Source of the DNA: a virus
Direction: 5' to 3' (one strand)
DNA length: 36,512 nt
IMG/VR virus record: IMGVR_UViG_3300042691_031808
Location: 1-36,512 of that record
A program made the translations under genes and the position numbers. Shown one piece after another: positions 17,356 through 23,983 of this stretch. A model generated the notes under the pieces. The model was not told the DNA's origin, searched no databases, and was given only the letters and a program-made list of their open reading frames with translations. Positions within the stretch are counted from its first letter, which is position 1. Every line of letters begins with the position of its first letter.

Positions 17356-17501
17356 CCGATCCTGAATATTCAGAGGCGATTATGATGTTACATCAAATTG
17401 CTCGTATGATTGAAACAAAAATAGGTAAAGGACTGTTAAGCGAAGATGTACGAGATTGTGCTGACAGATTACACGAACTAACGAAAGAAATTACACTATG
17501 A
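17352..17501 (+). CDS. Small helical protein between cytidylyltransferase and gp44, 49 aa
   Basis: A 49-codon gene starting MTDPEYSEAIMMLHQIAR and ending HELTKEITL. It overlaps the upstream gene by ATGA and the downstream gp44 gene by ATGA, and GGAG precedes its start. This double coupling argues that it is real. It is predicted to be all helix, with a charged amphipathic pattern and no recognisable domain. It could be a partner of the clamp loader by position alone. Confidence 0.65.
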   Translation: MTDPEYSEAIMMLHQIARMIETKIGKGLLSEDVRDCADRLHELTKEITL

Positions 17502-18415
17502 AAGAGTTGTGGGTAGAAAAATATCGTCCTAAACATATCGATGGGTATGTTTTTAGAGATCAGCATCAAAGAGATCAAGTTGAATCGTGGATACAAGAAA
17601 AAAGCATTCCGCATTTGTTGTTCAGTGGAAGTGCTGGAGTTGGAAAAACTACACTTGCTAAAATTCTTATAGAACAAATTGGTGTACAAGACACCGATAT
17701 TATGTTAGCTAACGGTAGTAAAGAAGCACGTAAAATTGAATGGATCGACAAATTAATCAATTTTTGCCAAACCATGCCGTTTGGTGATATTAAAGTTGTA
17801 TTGATCGATGAAGCAGATTTTATGAACATTAACAGTGTTCAACCTGCCCTTCGAAACCTAATGGAAGACTATTCTAATAGTGTAAGATTTATTCTTACTT
17901 GTAATTACCCTAATAAAATTTTACCTGCGATTCATAGTCGTTGTCAAACTGTACATATTGAAAAAACTGATCAAACAGAATTTACAGCTAGAGTAGCTAC
18001 AATTCTAGTAGAAGAAGGTATAGAATTTGATCTAGATACATTAGACAATTATGTCAAAGCGGTCTACCCAGATTTAAGAAAATGCATCAATAACATTCAA
18101 GCTAACAGTATTGGAGGAGCATTAGTAAAACCTAATCAAAGCAATGATGACCAAAAAGACTATAGATTTGAAATGGTTGAACTTTTCAAAGAAGGAAAGA
18201 TACGAGAAGCAAGAAAATTAGTATGCAGTAAAGCAGCACCTGACGAAATAGAAAGCATATTCCGTTGGCTATACGACAACGTTGAATTATTTGGAAATGA
18301 AGATCAACAAGAAAAAGCTATACAAATTGTCAAACAAGGGTTAGTTGATCATACACTAGTAAGTGACCCTGAAATTAATTTAGCTGCTACTTTAATTAGA
18401 TTACGCTATATCTAA
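17498..18415 (+). CDS. 44: Sliding-clamp loader ATPase, T4 gp44-like, 305 aa
   Basis: An RFC-small-subunit/gp44 AAA+ protein. It opens WVEKYRPKHIDGYVF (RFC box II), has Walker A at 44-51 (GSAGVGKT), Walker B VVLIDEAD near 108-115, and the SRC motif (IHSRCQTV), which supplies the arginine finger to the neighbouring subunit. The C-terminal collar region holds the ELFKEGKIREARKLV helices. In T4, four gp44 and one gp62 load the gp45 clamp. The gp62 gene that normally follows is not here. The next gene, dCMP deaminase, overlaps by one base. Length is close to T4 gp44 (319). Confidence 0.92.
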   Translation: MKELWVEKYRPKHIDGYVFRDQHQRDQVESWIQEKSIPHLLFSGSAGVGKTTLAKILIEQIGVQDTDIMLANGSKEARKIEWIDKLINFCQTMPFGDIKVVLIDEADFMNINSVQPALRNLMEDYSNSVRFILTCNYPNKILPAIHSRCQTVHIEKTDQTEFTARVATILVEEGIEFDLDTLDNYVKAVYPDLRKCINNIQANSIGGALVKPNQSNDDQKDYRFEMVELFKEGKIREARKLVCSKAAPDEIESIFRWLYDNVELFGNEDQQEKAIQIVKQGLVDHTLVSDPEINLAATLIRLRYI

Positions 18416-18927
18416 TGAAGCAAAAATTTATTGACTTGTATATGGACTGGGCAAAAAGATTAAGTGAGCTCAGTCATGCTCAAAGATTAAAAGTAGGTGC
18501 AGTTATTGTAAAAGATGATTGTGTAATCAGCTATGGTTACAATGGTATGCCGGCGGGGTGGGATAATAATTGCGAACATAAAGAATGGATGTCGTCTGAC
18601 GCAGGAGGGTGGCTTAGTCCGGAAGAAATTTATGAACGTTGGCCTTTCGAAGAATTTACAGAAGTGCAATCTGTTGTCAGGTATAAATTAGTAACTAACC
18701 AAGAGGTACTTCATGCAGAAAGTAACGCCATTAGTAAACTCGCTCGTAGCCATAATAGTGGTTCCGGTGCTGATATTTTTATCACACACAGCCCTTGTCT
18801 TGAATGCGCCAAACTTATATATCAATCTGGTATTAGTGGCGTTTATTACGGCCAAGACTATCGCGATAGCTCAGGAATTAATTTCTTATTACGATCCGGA
18901 ATCTCAGTTAAAAAAATAGGGGAATAA
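18415..18927 (+). CDS. Deoxycytidylate (dCMP) deaminase, 170 aa
   Basis: It has a zinc-dependent cytidine/deoxycytidylate deaminase fold: KVGAVIVKDDCVISYGYNG at the N-terminal strand pair, HAE at 100-102 (zinc ligand plus catalytic Glu) and SPCLECAK (second and third zinc ligands), followed by GVYYGQDYRD. It converts dCMP to dUMP for dTTP synthesis, adjusting pools toward the AT-rich phage genome. T4 Cd is the known counterpart. Its start overlaps the gp44 stop (TAATG), and its stop codon lies within the loop of the terminator at 18911. Confidence 0.9.
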   Translation: MKQKFIDLYMDWAKRLSELSHAQRLKVGAVIVKDDCVISYGYNGMPAGWDNNCEHKEWMSSDAGGWLSPEEIYERWPFEEFTEVQSVVRYKLVTNQEVLHAESNAISKLARSHNSGSGADIFITHSPCLECAKLIYQSGISGVYYGQDYRDSSGINFLLRSGISVKKIGE

Positions 18928-18940
18928 ATCCCCTATTTTC
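18911..18940. terminator. Bidirectional terminator between dCMP deaminase and phoH
   Basis: A 10-base-pair stem, AAAATAGGGG at 18913-18922 with CCCCTATTTT at 18930-18939, around a 7-base loop. The A-rich and T-rich ends give a U tract on both strands. The deaminase stop is in the loop and the phoH stop begins at 18941 on the minus strand, so it serves both converging genes. Confidence 0.85.
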
Positions 18941-19655
18941 AATCACCGTATATTTCTAATATTTCTTTCACGGCATCGTGTCTTTCTATGTCCTCAGTAT
19001 CAAAATTTACTACATCTATATATTGAAGTTTTTTGTGTTGCTGTAACCTTTCAATAAAATTAATTAAACCATTGTCTTTCAAACGATCTGCTTGTGCTAG
19101 GTCTCCTGTTACTACCATTTTGCTTCCTTCTCCTAATCTTGTTAGTAACATCTTCATTTGATTTTGAGTAGCATTTTGCATTTCATCTGCTATGATATAT
19201 GCGTTTTTAAATGTGCGTCCACGCATATATGCCAGTGGGCTTATCTCTATGACATTCTCATATAGCATGTTTTCTATGTCTTTTTGGCTATAATATTCTC
19301 CTAATACATCAAAAATTGGACGGGTCCACGGAGCCATTTTTTCATTTAATGTTCCCGGTAAAAACCCTAGATCTTCATCTACTGAAACGGCGGGTCTAGT
19401 TACTATAATCTTATCAACTTTCCCTTCTTGAAACTGACGTATACCCATTTGAACAGCTAATAAAGTTTTACCTGTTCCAGCAGGTCCGATAGCAAAAACT
19501 ATGTTTTTAGTATCATCATTTAACTTTAAAATATAGCTTTCTTGGTGTTTATTTCGAGGAAGCAATAAGACTCTTTGCTTCTTATTAGGAAGGTACGGTT
19601 GAAAATCAATTACATTAACATCTGAAGAAAAGCGTTTTTTCACTCTTTTACTCAT
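18939..19655 (-). CDS. phoH: PhoH-like ATPase, 238 aa
   Basis: It has Walker A GPAGTGKT near residue 58, the PhoH-typical ITRPAV block (KIIVTRPAVSVDEDLGFLPG), and Walker B AYIIADEMQNAT, followed by TRLGEGSKMVVTGDLAQ. The ATPase family is widespread in marine phages and linked to phosphate-stress regulons in bacteria. Its biochemical task in phages, perhaps RNA metabolism, is unsettled. It is oriented against its neighbours. The ATG at 19655 has GGGAG about 8 bases upstream and a hairpin-plus-U-run leader. It ends at a shared bidirectional terminator. Confidence 0.92.
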   Translation of the reverse strand: MSKRVKKRFSSDVNVIDFQPYLPNKKQRVLLLPRNKHQESYILKLNDDTKNIVFAIGPAGTGKTLLAVQMGIRQFQEGKVDKIIVTRPAVSVDEDLGFLPGTLNEKMAPWTRPIFDVLGEYYSQKDIENMLYENVIEISPLAYMRGRTFKNAYIIADEMQNATQNQMKMLLTRLGEGSKMVVTGDLAQADRLKDNGLINFIERLQQHKKLQYIDVVNFDTEDIERHDAVKEILEIYGD

Positions 19656-19668
19656 TAAGTTCTCCCAC

Positions 19669-19722
19669 TTTTTTAAAAAAGTAGGACTTGTAGCGACCGC
19701 CCAGTAACTACAGAGGTCCTAC
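19669..19722 (-). promoter_or_regulatory. Hairpin and U run in the phoH leader (candidate attenuator)
   Basis: Read on the minus strand, GTAGGAC pairs with GTCCTAC (7 bp) and, after a small asymmetric internal loop, TGTAG pairs with CTACA (5 bp) around a 14-base GC-rich loop. TTTTTT follows at once, then AAAAAA and the GGGAG ribosome-binding site. This is the layout of an intrinsic terminator placed in a 5' leader. No minus-strand gene lies upstream that would need terminating. Confidence 0.5.
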
Positions 19723-19778
19723 AATCTTATTTAATTCTATACGAATAAATTAAAGTGTTATGATTTGATTTTAAGTAC

Positions 19779-19786
19779 GATAAATA
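19779..19786 (+). promoter_or_regulatory. T4-type late promoter octamer (GATAAATA)
   Basis: GATAAATA lies 25 bases upstream of the ATG at 19812, in the divergent gap between phoH and a plus-strand gene. The context CGATAAATA matches the octamer at 31951. There is no convincing -35 element, as expected for T4-type late promoters. Confidence 0.55.
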
Positions 19787-19811
19787 AGTATAGAAATTTC
19801 TAGGATAAATT

Positions 19812-20366
19812 ATGCGCGATATTAAGGACGTTATTGAAAACATACAAACCCTGTATAGCAATAATTCTAGTCTAAGCACGTTAAAAGACTTTGAACGTGT
19901 ATTGGATGAAATGGATATGTATGTTTATAAAAACTGGAAAAATGGGGAATTAGCAGAAGGACCCCGTGTGGACCGCCATTGGATTACTGCTAGCTTTATG
20001 TGGCCTAGGGAAAGTATGCCGGACCCTATGGCAGCAAAACGTCTTTTAGATTATGGTTGTAAAATCAAATATGAAAGAACTCATTTAGTACAACCTAGAC
20101 AAATTAAAAATCCTGATGATTTTAGACCAGGAACTAGGAAAGGTAAATTAGATAGAATTCCAGTTTGGTTAGTAGAAATCACCATGCCCAAAAAACTTGT
20201 AGAAGATACGTTTAATGGTTACATGACTAGAATGAGAGAAAGTATGGGCATAGGCAGAAATATTAAAGTAGATACTGCACCAAGTCAGCCAGCAGATCAA
20301 GCAGCAATGATGGGAACAACACCAGCAGCACCACAGGGAGGATTACCAAGTGCGCCAGCAGTTTAA
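19812..20366 (+). CDS. Conserved T4-like phage protein, 184 aa
   Basis: This resembles a protein I recall from many T4-like marine phages, without a known role. The body has a helical start (IKDVIENIQTLYSN), a segment RVDRHWITASFMWPRESMPDP, and IPVWLVEITMPKKLVEDTFNGYM. The last 35 residues are a disordered Ala/Pro/Gln tail. No catalytic motif is seen. It is preceded by a late-promoter octamer, which points to a virion or assembly role. It overlaps the next gene by 17 bases, with that gene's ribosome-binding site inside this tail. Confidence 0.7.
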   Translation: MRDIKDVIENIQTLYSNNSSLSTLKDFERVLDEMDMYVYKNWKNGELAEGPRVDRHWITASFMWPRESMPDPMAAKRLLDYGCKIKYERTHLVQPRQIKNPDDFRPGTRKGKLDRIPVWLVEITMPKKLVEDTFNGYMTRMRESMGIGRNIKVDTAPSQPADQAAMMGTTPAAPQGGLPSAPAV

Positions 20367-21087
20367 TGAAGAATTACTTGCCGGCGATTTAAGAATGTTA
20401 GTAGATAACATTTTTGAAATCGATAGCTATGCAAGTAAAATGGGATCCGACAAAGACATAGTTGTATTATCTTTTACTGTAGAACAAAAAGAACCAGCAG
20501 AAGATTTAGTAAACTTTTGCGAAAGAGGTTATGAGTTTGTTTTAGATGCAGATTCTACTCCTGGTGAACTAAACGACGGCAAATACAAAGTATTTGTAGA
20601 AATGGAAAGAAATAGACATGTTCCAGAAAATATAATAGAACTATTAGATGGTGTAGGCAAATTAGCCGAAGTCGATGATTTTAAATTTAGATATTACAAA
20701 AGTTTTCAAAGTCAACCTGTAAGTCAATTGTCATTAGAAGAAACTATTCCGGTTAGTAAAGAAGATTACGAAATAGCTATACAAGAAAACAAACTTAATA
20801 ACTTTTCTAACTTTTTTGGCAGAAGTTATTTAGAAAGTATTGATGTACAAGACGATGATATTATATTTCAAAAAATGTATGCAGAACCTTTAAGAATGCG
20901 AATTAAAGATTCTGGTTTAAAAGAAGATGTATATAAAAAATTAGAAGGTCGTATTATGATTGAAAGTAAAGATATGGCAGAAATTTTATATCTTACAAAA
21001 TATATCGGAAATTATAATATAACCAAAATTGCAAATAATTTTGTTTTTGAAAATGAAAACTTTGCTGTGGCCTTGGAGAAATTATAA
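20350..21087 (+). CDS. Conserved T4-like phage protein with GTG start, 245 aa
   Basis: The start is taken as GTG at 20350, because GGGAGG (20336-20341) sits 8 bases upstream and the relatives I recall begin RQQFNEELLAGDLR as this one does. The N-terminal half (LRMLVDNIFEIDSYASKMG, then DIVVLSFTV, GYEFVLDADSTPGELNDGKYKVFVEMER) looks like a compact alpha/beta domain. The C-terminal half is helical and ends at a 1-base overlap with the membrane protein gene. The function is unknown. The late-promoter context suggests a structural or assembly role. Confidence 0.7.
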   Translation: MRQQFNEELLAGDLRMLVDNIFEIDSYASKMGSDKDIVVLSFTVEQKEPAEDLVNFCERGYEFVLDADSTPGELNDGKYKVFVEMERNRHVPENIIELLDGVGKLAEVDDFKFRYYKSFQSQPVSQLSLEETIPVSKEDYEIAIQENKLNNFSNFFGRSYLESIDVQDDDIIFQKMYAEPLRMRIKDSGLKEDVYKKLEGRIMIESKDMAEILYLTKYIGNYNITKIANNFVFENENFAVALEKL

Positions 21088-21554
21088 TGTGGTGGATGCT
21101 TAGTTTATTACCAGACAGTTGGATAGAATTTATAACTTATGCTATTGTAGCAGTTGGAGTAACACTTTACATTTTAAGCAAATTAGTAACCTGGATTCCT
21201 TTAATTAAGAATTATAAACTTCCTCTAGAACTTGTAGGATTAATCTTATATGGTGCCGGAGCATTTTATGCTGGAGGGTATGGTGTTGAAAAAATCTGGC
21301 GAGAGCGTGTTGCAGAAATGGAAAAGAAAGTAGAAGAACTAGAAAATAAACAAGCAGAAGTTGTTAAAGTAATCGAAACTAAAGTTATCACAAAAGTTAA
21401 AACTGTAGAAGTGGTAAAAGAAGTTATTAAAAAAGAAATTGAATATAGAGAAAAAGAAATCAATGCTAATTGCGACGTAAGCCCGTCAGCTATTGAAATG
21501 TTTAATAAATCTGTAACTAATCCTGAGTTAATTAAACAGGAGGAAGCAAAATGA
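21087..21554 (+). CDS. Candidate inner-membrane spanin (Rz-like), 155 aa
   Basis: Two hydrophobic segments, about residues 12-32 and 48-68, are followed by a long charged coiled coil (RVAEMEKKVEELENKQAEVV, continuing to about 125) and a short tail with one Cys (NCDVSPSAI). The gene is followed, with a 4-base overlap, by a small lipoprotein gene, the standard order for an i-spanin/o-spanin pair. Spanins fuse inner and outer membranes in the last step of lysis of Gram-negative hosts. Two membrane segments rather than one is atypical for Rz, so the call rests on architecture and neighbour. Confidence 0.6.
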   Translation: MWWMLSLLPDSWIEFITYAIVAVGVTLYILSKLVTWIPLIKNYKLPLELVGLILYGAGAFYAGGYGVEKIWRERVAEMEKKVEELENKQAEVVKVIETKVITKVKTVEVVKEVIKKEIEYREKEINANCDVSPSAIEMFNKSVTNPELIKQEEAK

Positions 21555-21823
21555 GATTAATTTTATTATCTACATTGCTCTTAGTAGGTTGTTCTACTAC
21601 TGTTCCAGTAGTAATGAAATTTCCAGATGCGCCACCTAGTTTAATGACTCCAGCCACGGATCTAAACAAACTACCCGCTGATAAAAAAATTGAGATGAGC
21701 GACATTATCAAAACTACCAATGAAAATTCTAAATTATATTACGAATTGAAAATAAAGTACGAAGCGTGGCAAGAATGGTATAAAGAGCAAAAAAATATAG
21801 CAGATCAACTCAAAAAGAAGTAA
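21551..21823 (+). CDS. Candidate outer-membrane spanin lipoprotein (Rz1-like), 90 aa
   Basis: A type II signal peptide of about 13 residues ends in the lipobox LLVGC, so the mature protein would be lipid-anchored at Cys14. The mature part begins with VVMKFPDAPPSLM and has a helical end with YYELKIKYEAWQEWYKEQ. This resembles a known family of phage o-spanin-like lipoproteins with a KFP..P.. start. It overlaps the preceding membrane coiled-coil gene by ATGA and has AGGAGG just upstream of its start. It would be exported, attached to the outer membrane and bound to the i-spanin. Confidence 0.7.
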   Translation: MRLILLSTLLLVGCSTTVPVVMKFPDAPPSLMTPATDLNKLPADKKIEMSDIIKTTNENSKLYYELKIKYEAWQEWYKEQKNIADQLKKK

Positions 21824-21845
21824 ACTACTAAGAAAACCAAAAAAT

Positions 21846-21853
21846 AATAAATA
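21846..21853 (+). promoter_or_regulatory. Late-promoter-like octamer (AATAAATA)
   Basis: AATAAATA in an AT-rich gap, 25 bases upstream of the lipoprotein ATG at 21879. It differs in its first base from the GATAAATA octamers elsewhere in the window. The AT-rich context makes this a weaker call. Confidence 0.4.
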
Positions 21854-21878
21854 ATAGCATATTAAGTAAGGAGCGATT

Positions 21879-22127
21879 ATGAATCTAAAATGGGCTATGC
21901 TATTGCCAGTTTTTATGCTTCTAGCTGGGTGTGAGGAGCGATATAGATATCCGTGTCAAGACCCAGATAACTGGAGTGAAAAATTCTGTAAAAAACCATA
22001 CTGTAGTGCTAATGGAACTTGTCCGGAAGATTTGACACACTACGAAAAACAAAACGTAACTATTGACAAAAAAGGCAACGAAGTTTATGTGCCTGCGCCA
22101 CAGCCAAGTAAAGGAGAATGTAAATGA
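21879..22127 (+). CDS. Phage lipoprotein, 82 aa
   Basis: The signal peptide has a hydrophobic core (WAMLLPVFMLLAGC), with the lipobox cysteine at about residue 18. The mature part, EERYRYPCQDPDNW, has a cluster of cysteines (CQ, FCKKPYC, GTC) suited to disulfides in the periplasm. I recall near-identical RYRYPCQDP motifs in T4-like marine phages, annotated only as lipoproteins. It has a good ribosome-binding site (AAGGAG) and overlaps the next membrane protein gene by 4 bases. A role in lysis or superinfection exclusion is possible but unproven. Confidence 0.75.
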   Translation: MNLKWAMLLPVFMLLAGCEERYRYPCQDPDNWSEKFCKKPYCSANGTCPEDLTHYEKQNVTIDKKGNEVYVPAPQPSKGECK

Positions 22128-22612
22128 TTAGAGAATTATGGGATGGCCCGAGATACACTACAGAAGAACTTAATGTAAGATTAAAGTTTTTTATTGGTAT
22201 CATATTAGGATTGACACTGTTTGGTATTGTATTTGTTGTTCTATACAGTCTTATTTTTGTTACTCAACCAATGAATGGAATGAGTCCTGTAGACAATAAA
22301 TTTTTCGAATTAATTATTCCAATCGCAACATTCTTAACTGGTACACTTTCTGGAATTATGTTAGCAGGCGATGATAAAGATTTACGTGCAAAAGCACTTG
22401 AAGCTGCTAACAAACCGCCTCCACCGAGTGCTCCACCTCCTGCACCAACAATTTCACCAAGACCAGTTAGTCCGAGCCCAATGCCAATGGCTGCGATGGG
22501 TGGCGCGGTAGCAGGTGCAGGCGTGATGGCAGCGGCAGGTGCTATGCCTACTATGGATAAACCAATGCCTAGTAGACCTCCATTGGAAGAAGATTTTCCT
22601 CCATTAGATTGA
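22124..22612 (+). CDS. Two-helix membrane protein with Pro-rich tail, 162 aa
   Basis: Two transmembrane segments lie at about residues 23-45 (FFIGIILGLTLFGIVFVVLY) and 63-85 (ELIIPIATFLTGTLSGIML). A cytoplasmic or periplasmic Ala/Pro/Met-rich tail follows, which is probably disordered. Position after the spanin pair and a lipoprotein makes it a holin candidate, but the long low-complexity tail is unusual and nothing in the sequence proves pore formation. Its last codons contain the -35 element of the dnaJ promoter. Confidence 0.65.
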   Translation: MIRELWDGPRYTTEELNVRLKFFIGIILGLTLFGIVFVVLYSLIFVTQPMNGMSPVDNKFFELIIPIATFLTGTLSGIMLAGDDKDLRAKALEAANKPPPPSAPPPAPTISPRPVSPSPMPMAAMGGAVAGAGVMAAAGAMPTMDKPMPSRPPLEEDFPPLD

Positions 22613-22637
22613 CATAGACAAGGTCTCCTTGTATAAT
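22609..22637 (+). promoter_or_regulatory. Perfect consensus sigma70 promoter of dnaJ
   Basis: TTGACA at 22609-22614, a 17-base spacer and TATAAT at 22632-22637, all 12 consensus bases. The expected start, about 22644, is one base before the dnaJ ATG at 22645. No Shine-Dalgarno sequence fits in the leader, so a leaderless or nearly leaderless transcript is predicted. Confidence 0.8.
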
Positions 22638-22644
22638 TATATGT

Positions 22645-23475
22645 ATGAACTATTATGACATACTCGGAGTAAATCAAAACACCAGTCAGGATGATATTAA
22701 AAAAGCCTATAAAAAATTGGCTATGCAACATCATCCTGACAGGGGTGGCGATAATAAAAAATTTCAAGAAATATCACAAGCTTACGATACTCTAAGCGAC
22801 ACTCAAAAAAAATCTCAATATGATGCACAACTAAATGGATTTGGTGATCCATTTATTCATATACGTTCAGGCGGATTTCCAAATTTTGAAGACATGTTCG
22901 GATTCCATTTTGGACAAGGATTCGCTGGTCATCAAATTAGAAAAAATAAAGATCTAACTTTAAAAATCTTAGTAACTTTCAAGCAAAGTTATCTAGGAAC
23001 ACAAACCGAGGCTCGTTATCAAACACCGTCAGGAAAAACAAAAACTGTTATAATCGATGTACCTCCAGGTGTACAATCAGGACAAATTATCAGATTCTCA
23101 GGACTAGGAGACGATTCTATCCCTGGAGTGCCTCCCGGTAATCTTAATGTACATGTCACTGTAGAAGCAGATAATGACTGGTTTAGACGTGACAATGATC
23201 TTTGTAAATGTGTTTATTTAAATCCTTTTGATGCTATTTTAGGCAAGGTTATAGAAATTAATTGTTTAGATGACACAATAATGCCTCTTCAAATACGATC
23301 CGGTGTACAGCACGGCACTGAATTTGCAAGTAGAGGAAGGGGTTTTGCAGATATAACAGGAACTAGAAGAGGTTCTTTAGTAGTAATTGTACAAATAGAG
23401 ATTCCAGATATTTCAGATAAAAATATTTTGAAAGAGATCGAAATTTTAAATGCTAAAATTAGTAAAACATCCTAA
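22645..23475 (+). CDS. dnaJ: DnaJ-like co-chaperone (zinc-finger-less), 276 aa
   Basis: Residues 1-65 are a J domain with YYDILGVNQNTSQDDIKKAY and the HPD motif at 30-32, which stimulates DnaK ATPase. A Gly/Phe-rich linker (about 70-100) and two substrate-binding beta domains (about 105-270) follow. The latter have a VPPGVQSGQIIRFSGLGD signature. The CxxCxGxG zinc domain is absent, so it resembles CbpA-type (class B) proteins. It would recruit host DnaK to phage or host substrates. It heads a run of overlapping genes with peptide deformylase and ClpA, behind a consensus promoter. Confidence 0.9.
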   Translation: MNYYDILGVNQNTSQDDIKKAYKKLAMQHHPDRGGDNKKFQEISQAYDTLSDTQKKSQYDAQLNGFGDPFIHIRSGGFPNFEDMFGFHFGQGFAGHQIRKNKDLTLKILVTFKQSYLGTQTEARYQTPSGKTKTVIIDVPPGVQSGQIIRFSGLGDDSIPGVPPGNLNVHVTVEADNDWFRRDNDLCKCVYLNPFDAILGKVIEINCLDDTIMPLQIRSGVQHGTEFASRGRGFADITGTRRGSLVVIVQIEIPDISDKNILKEIEILNAKISKTS

Positions 23476-23983
23476 TGAAATTTTAAACAAACAGCTACCA
23501 GATTTTGATTTTTCAAATCCAGTAATGAATCCTTACGATTTAGAAGAAGAAATGATTAAAATCATGGTAGAAAGTAATGGTATAGGTTTAGCTGCTAATC
23601 AAGTCGGAGTTGAGGCTAGAGTGTTTATCATGCAAACTTCTAATATCAAAGAACTATACACTCCATTTGCCTTATTCAATCCAAAAATAATAGAAGTAAG
23701 CGAAGAAGAAAACTTAGATGATGAAGGGTGTTTAAGTTTTCCTGATCTTTGGATTAAAGTTAAACGTCCAACTTATGTATTAGCCGAATTCTTTGACAGA
23801 GATAATACTAAGCGTATAATACAATTTGAAGGTATTGACGCTAGATGTTTCTTACACGAATTAGATCATTTAGACGGCACTTGTTTTATAGAAAAAGTTA
23901 GTAAACTAAAACTAGATTTAGCTTTAAAAAAACAAAGGAAAATAAATGGTAGAACCCAGCAACGAACTACAGTCGATATTTGA
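23450..23983 (+). CDS. def: Peptide deformylase, 177 aa
   Basis: All three deformylase motifs are present: motif 1 GIGLAANQVG at 44-53, motif 2 EGCLSFP with the metal ligand C94, and motif 3 HELDH with ligands H136 and H140 and catalytic E137. It removes the N-formyl group from nascent proteins. The gene starts 26 bases inside dnaJ and ends 38 bases inside clpA, an unusually deep overlap on both sides. The C-terminal 35 residues after motif 3 are short and basic. Phage deformylases occur in cyanophages, where they are thought to speed turnover of proteins needed late in infection. Confidence 0.93.
   Translation: MLKLVKHPNEILNKQLPDFDFSNPVMNPYDLEEEMIKIMVESNGIGLAANQVGVEARVFIMQTSNIKELYTPFALFNPKIIEVSEEENLDDEGCLSFPDLWIKVKRPTYVLAEFFDRDNTKRIIQFEGIDARCFLHELDHLDGTCFIEKVSKLKLDLALKKQRKINGRTQQRTTVDI

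Noticed and set aside
22264-22767. Minus-strand open frame of 167 codons
   Set aside because: It lies opposite the Ala/Pro-rich tail of the membrane protein and the start of dnaJ. Its low-complexity Ala/Gly/Ile composition is a mirror of that tail, and it has no ribosome-binding site.
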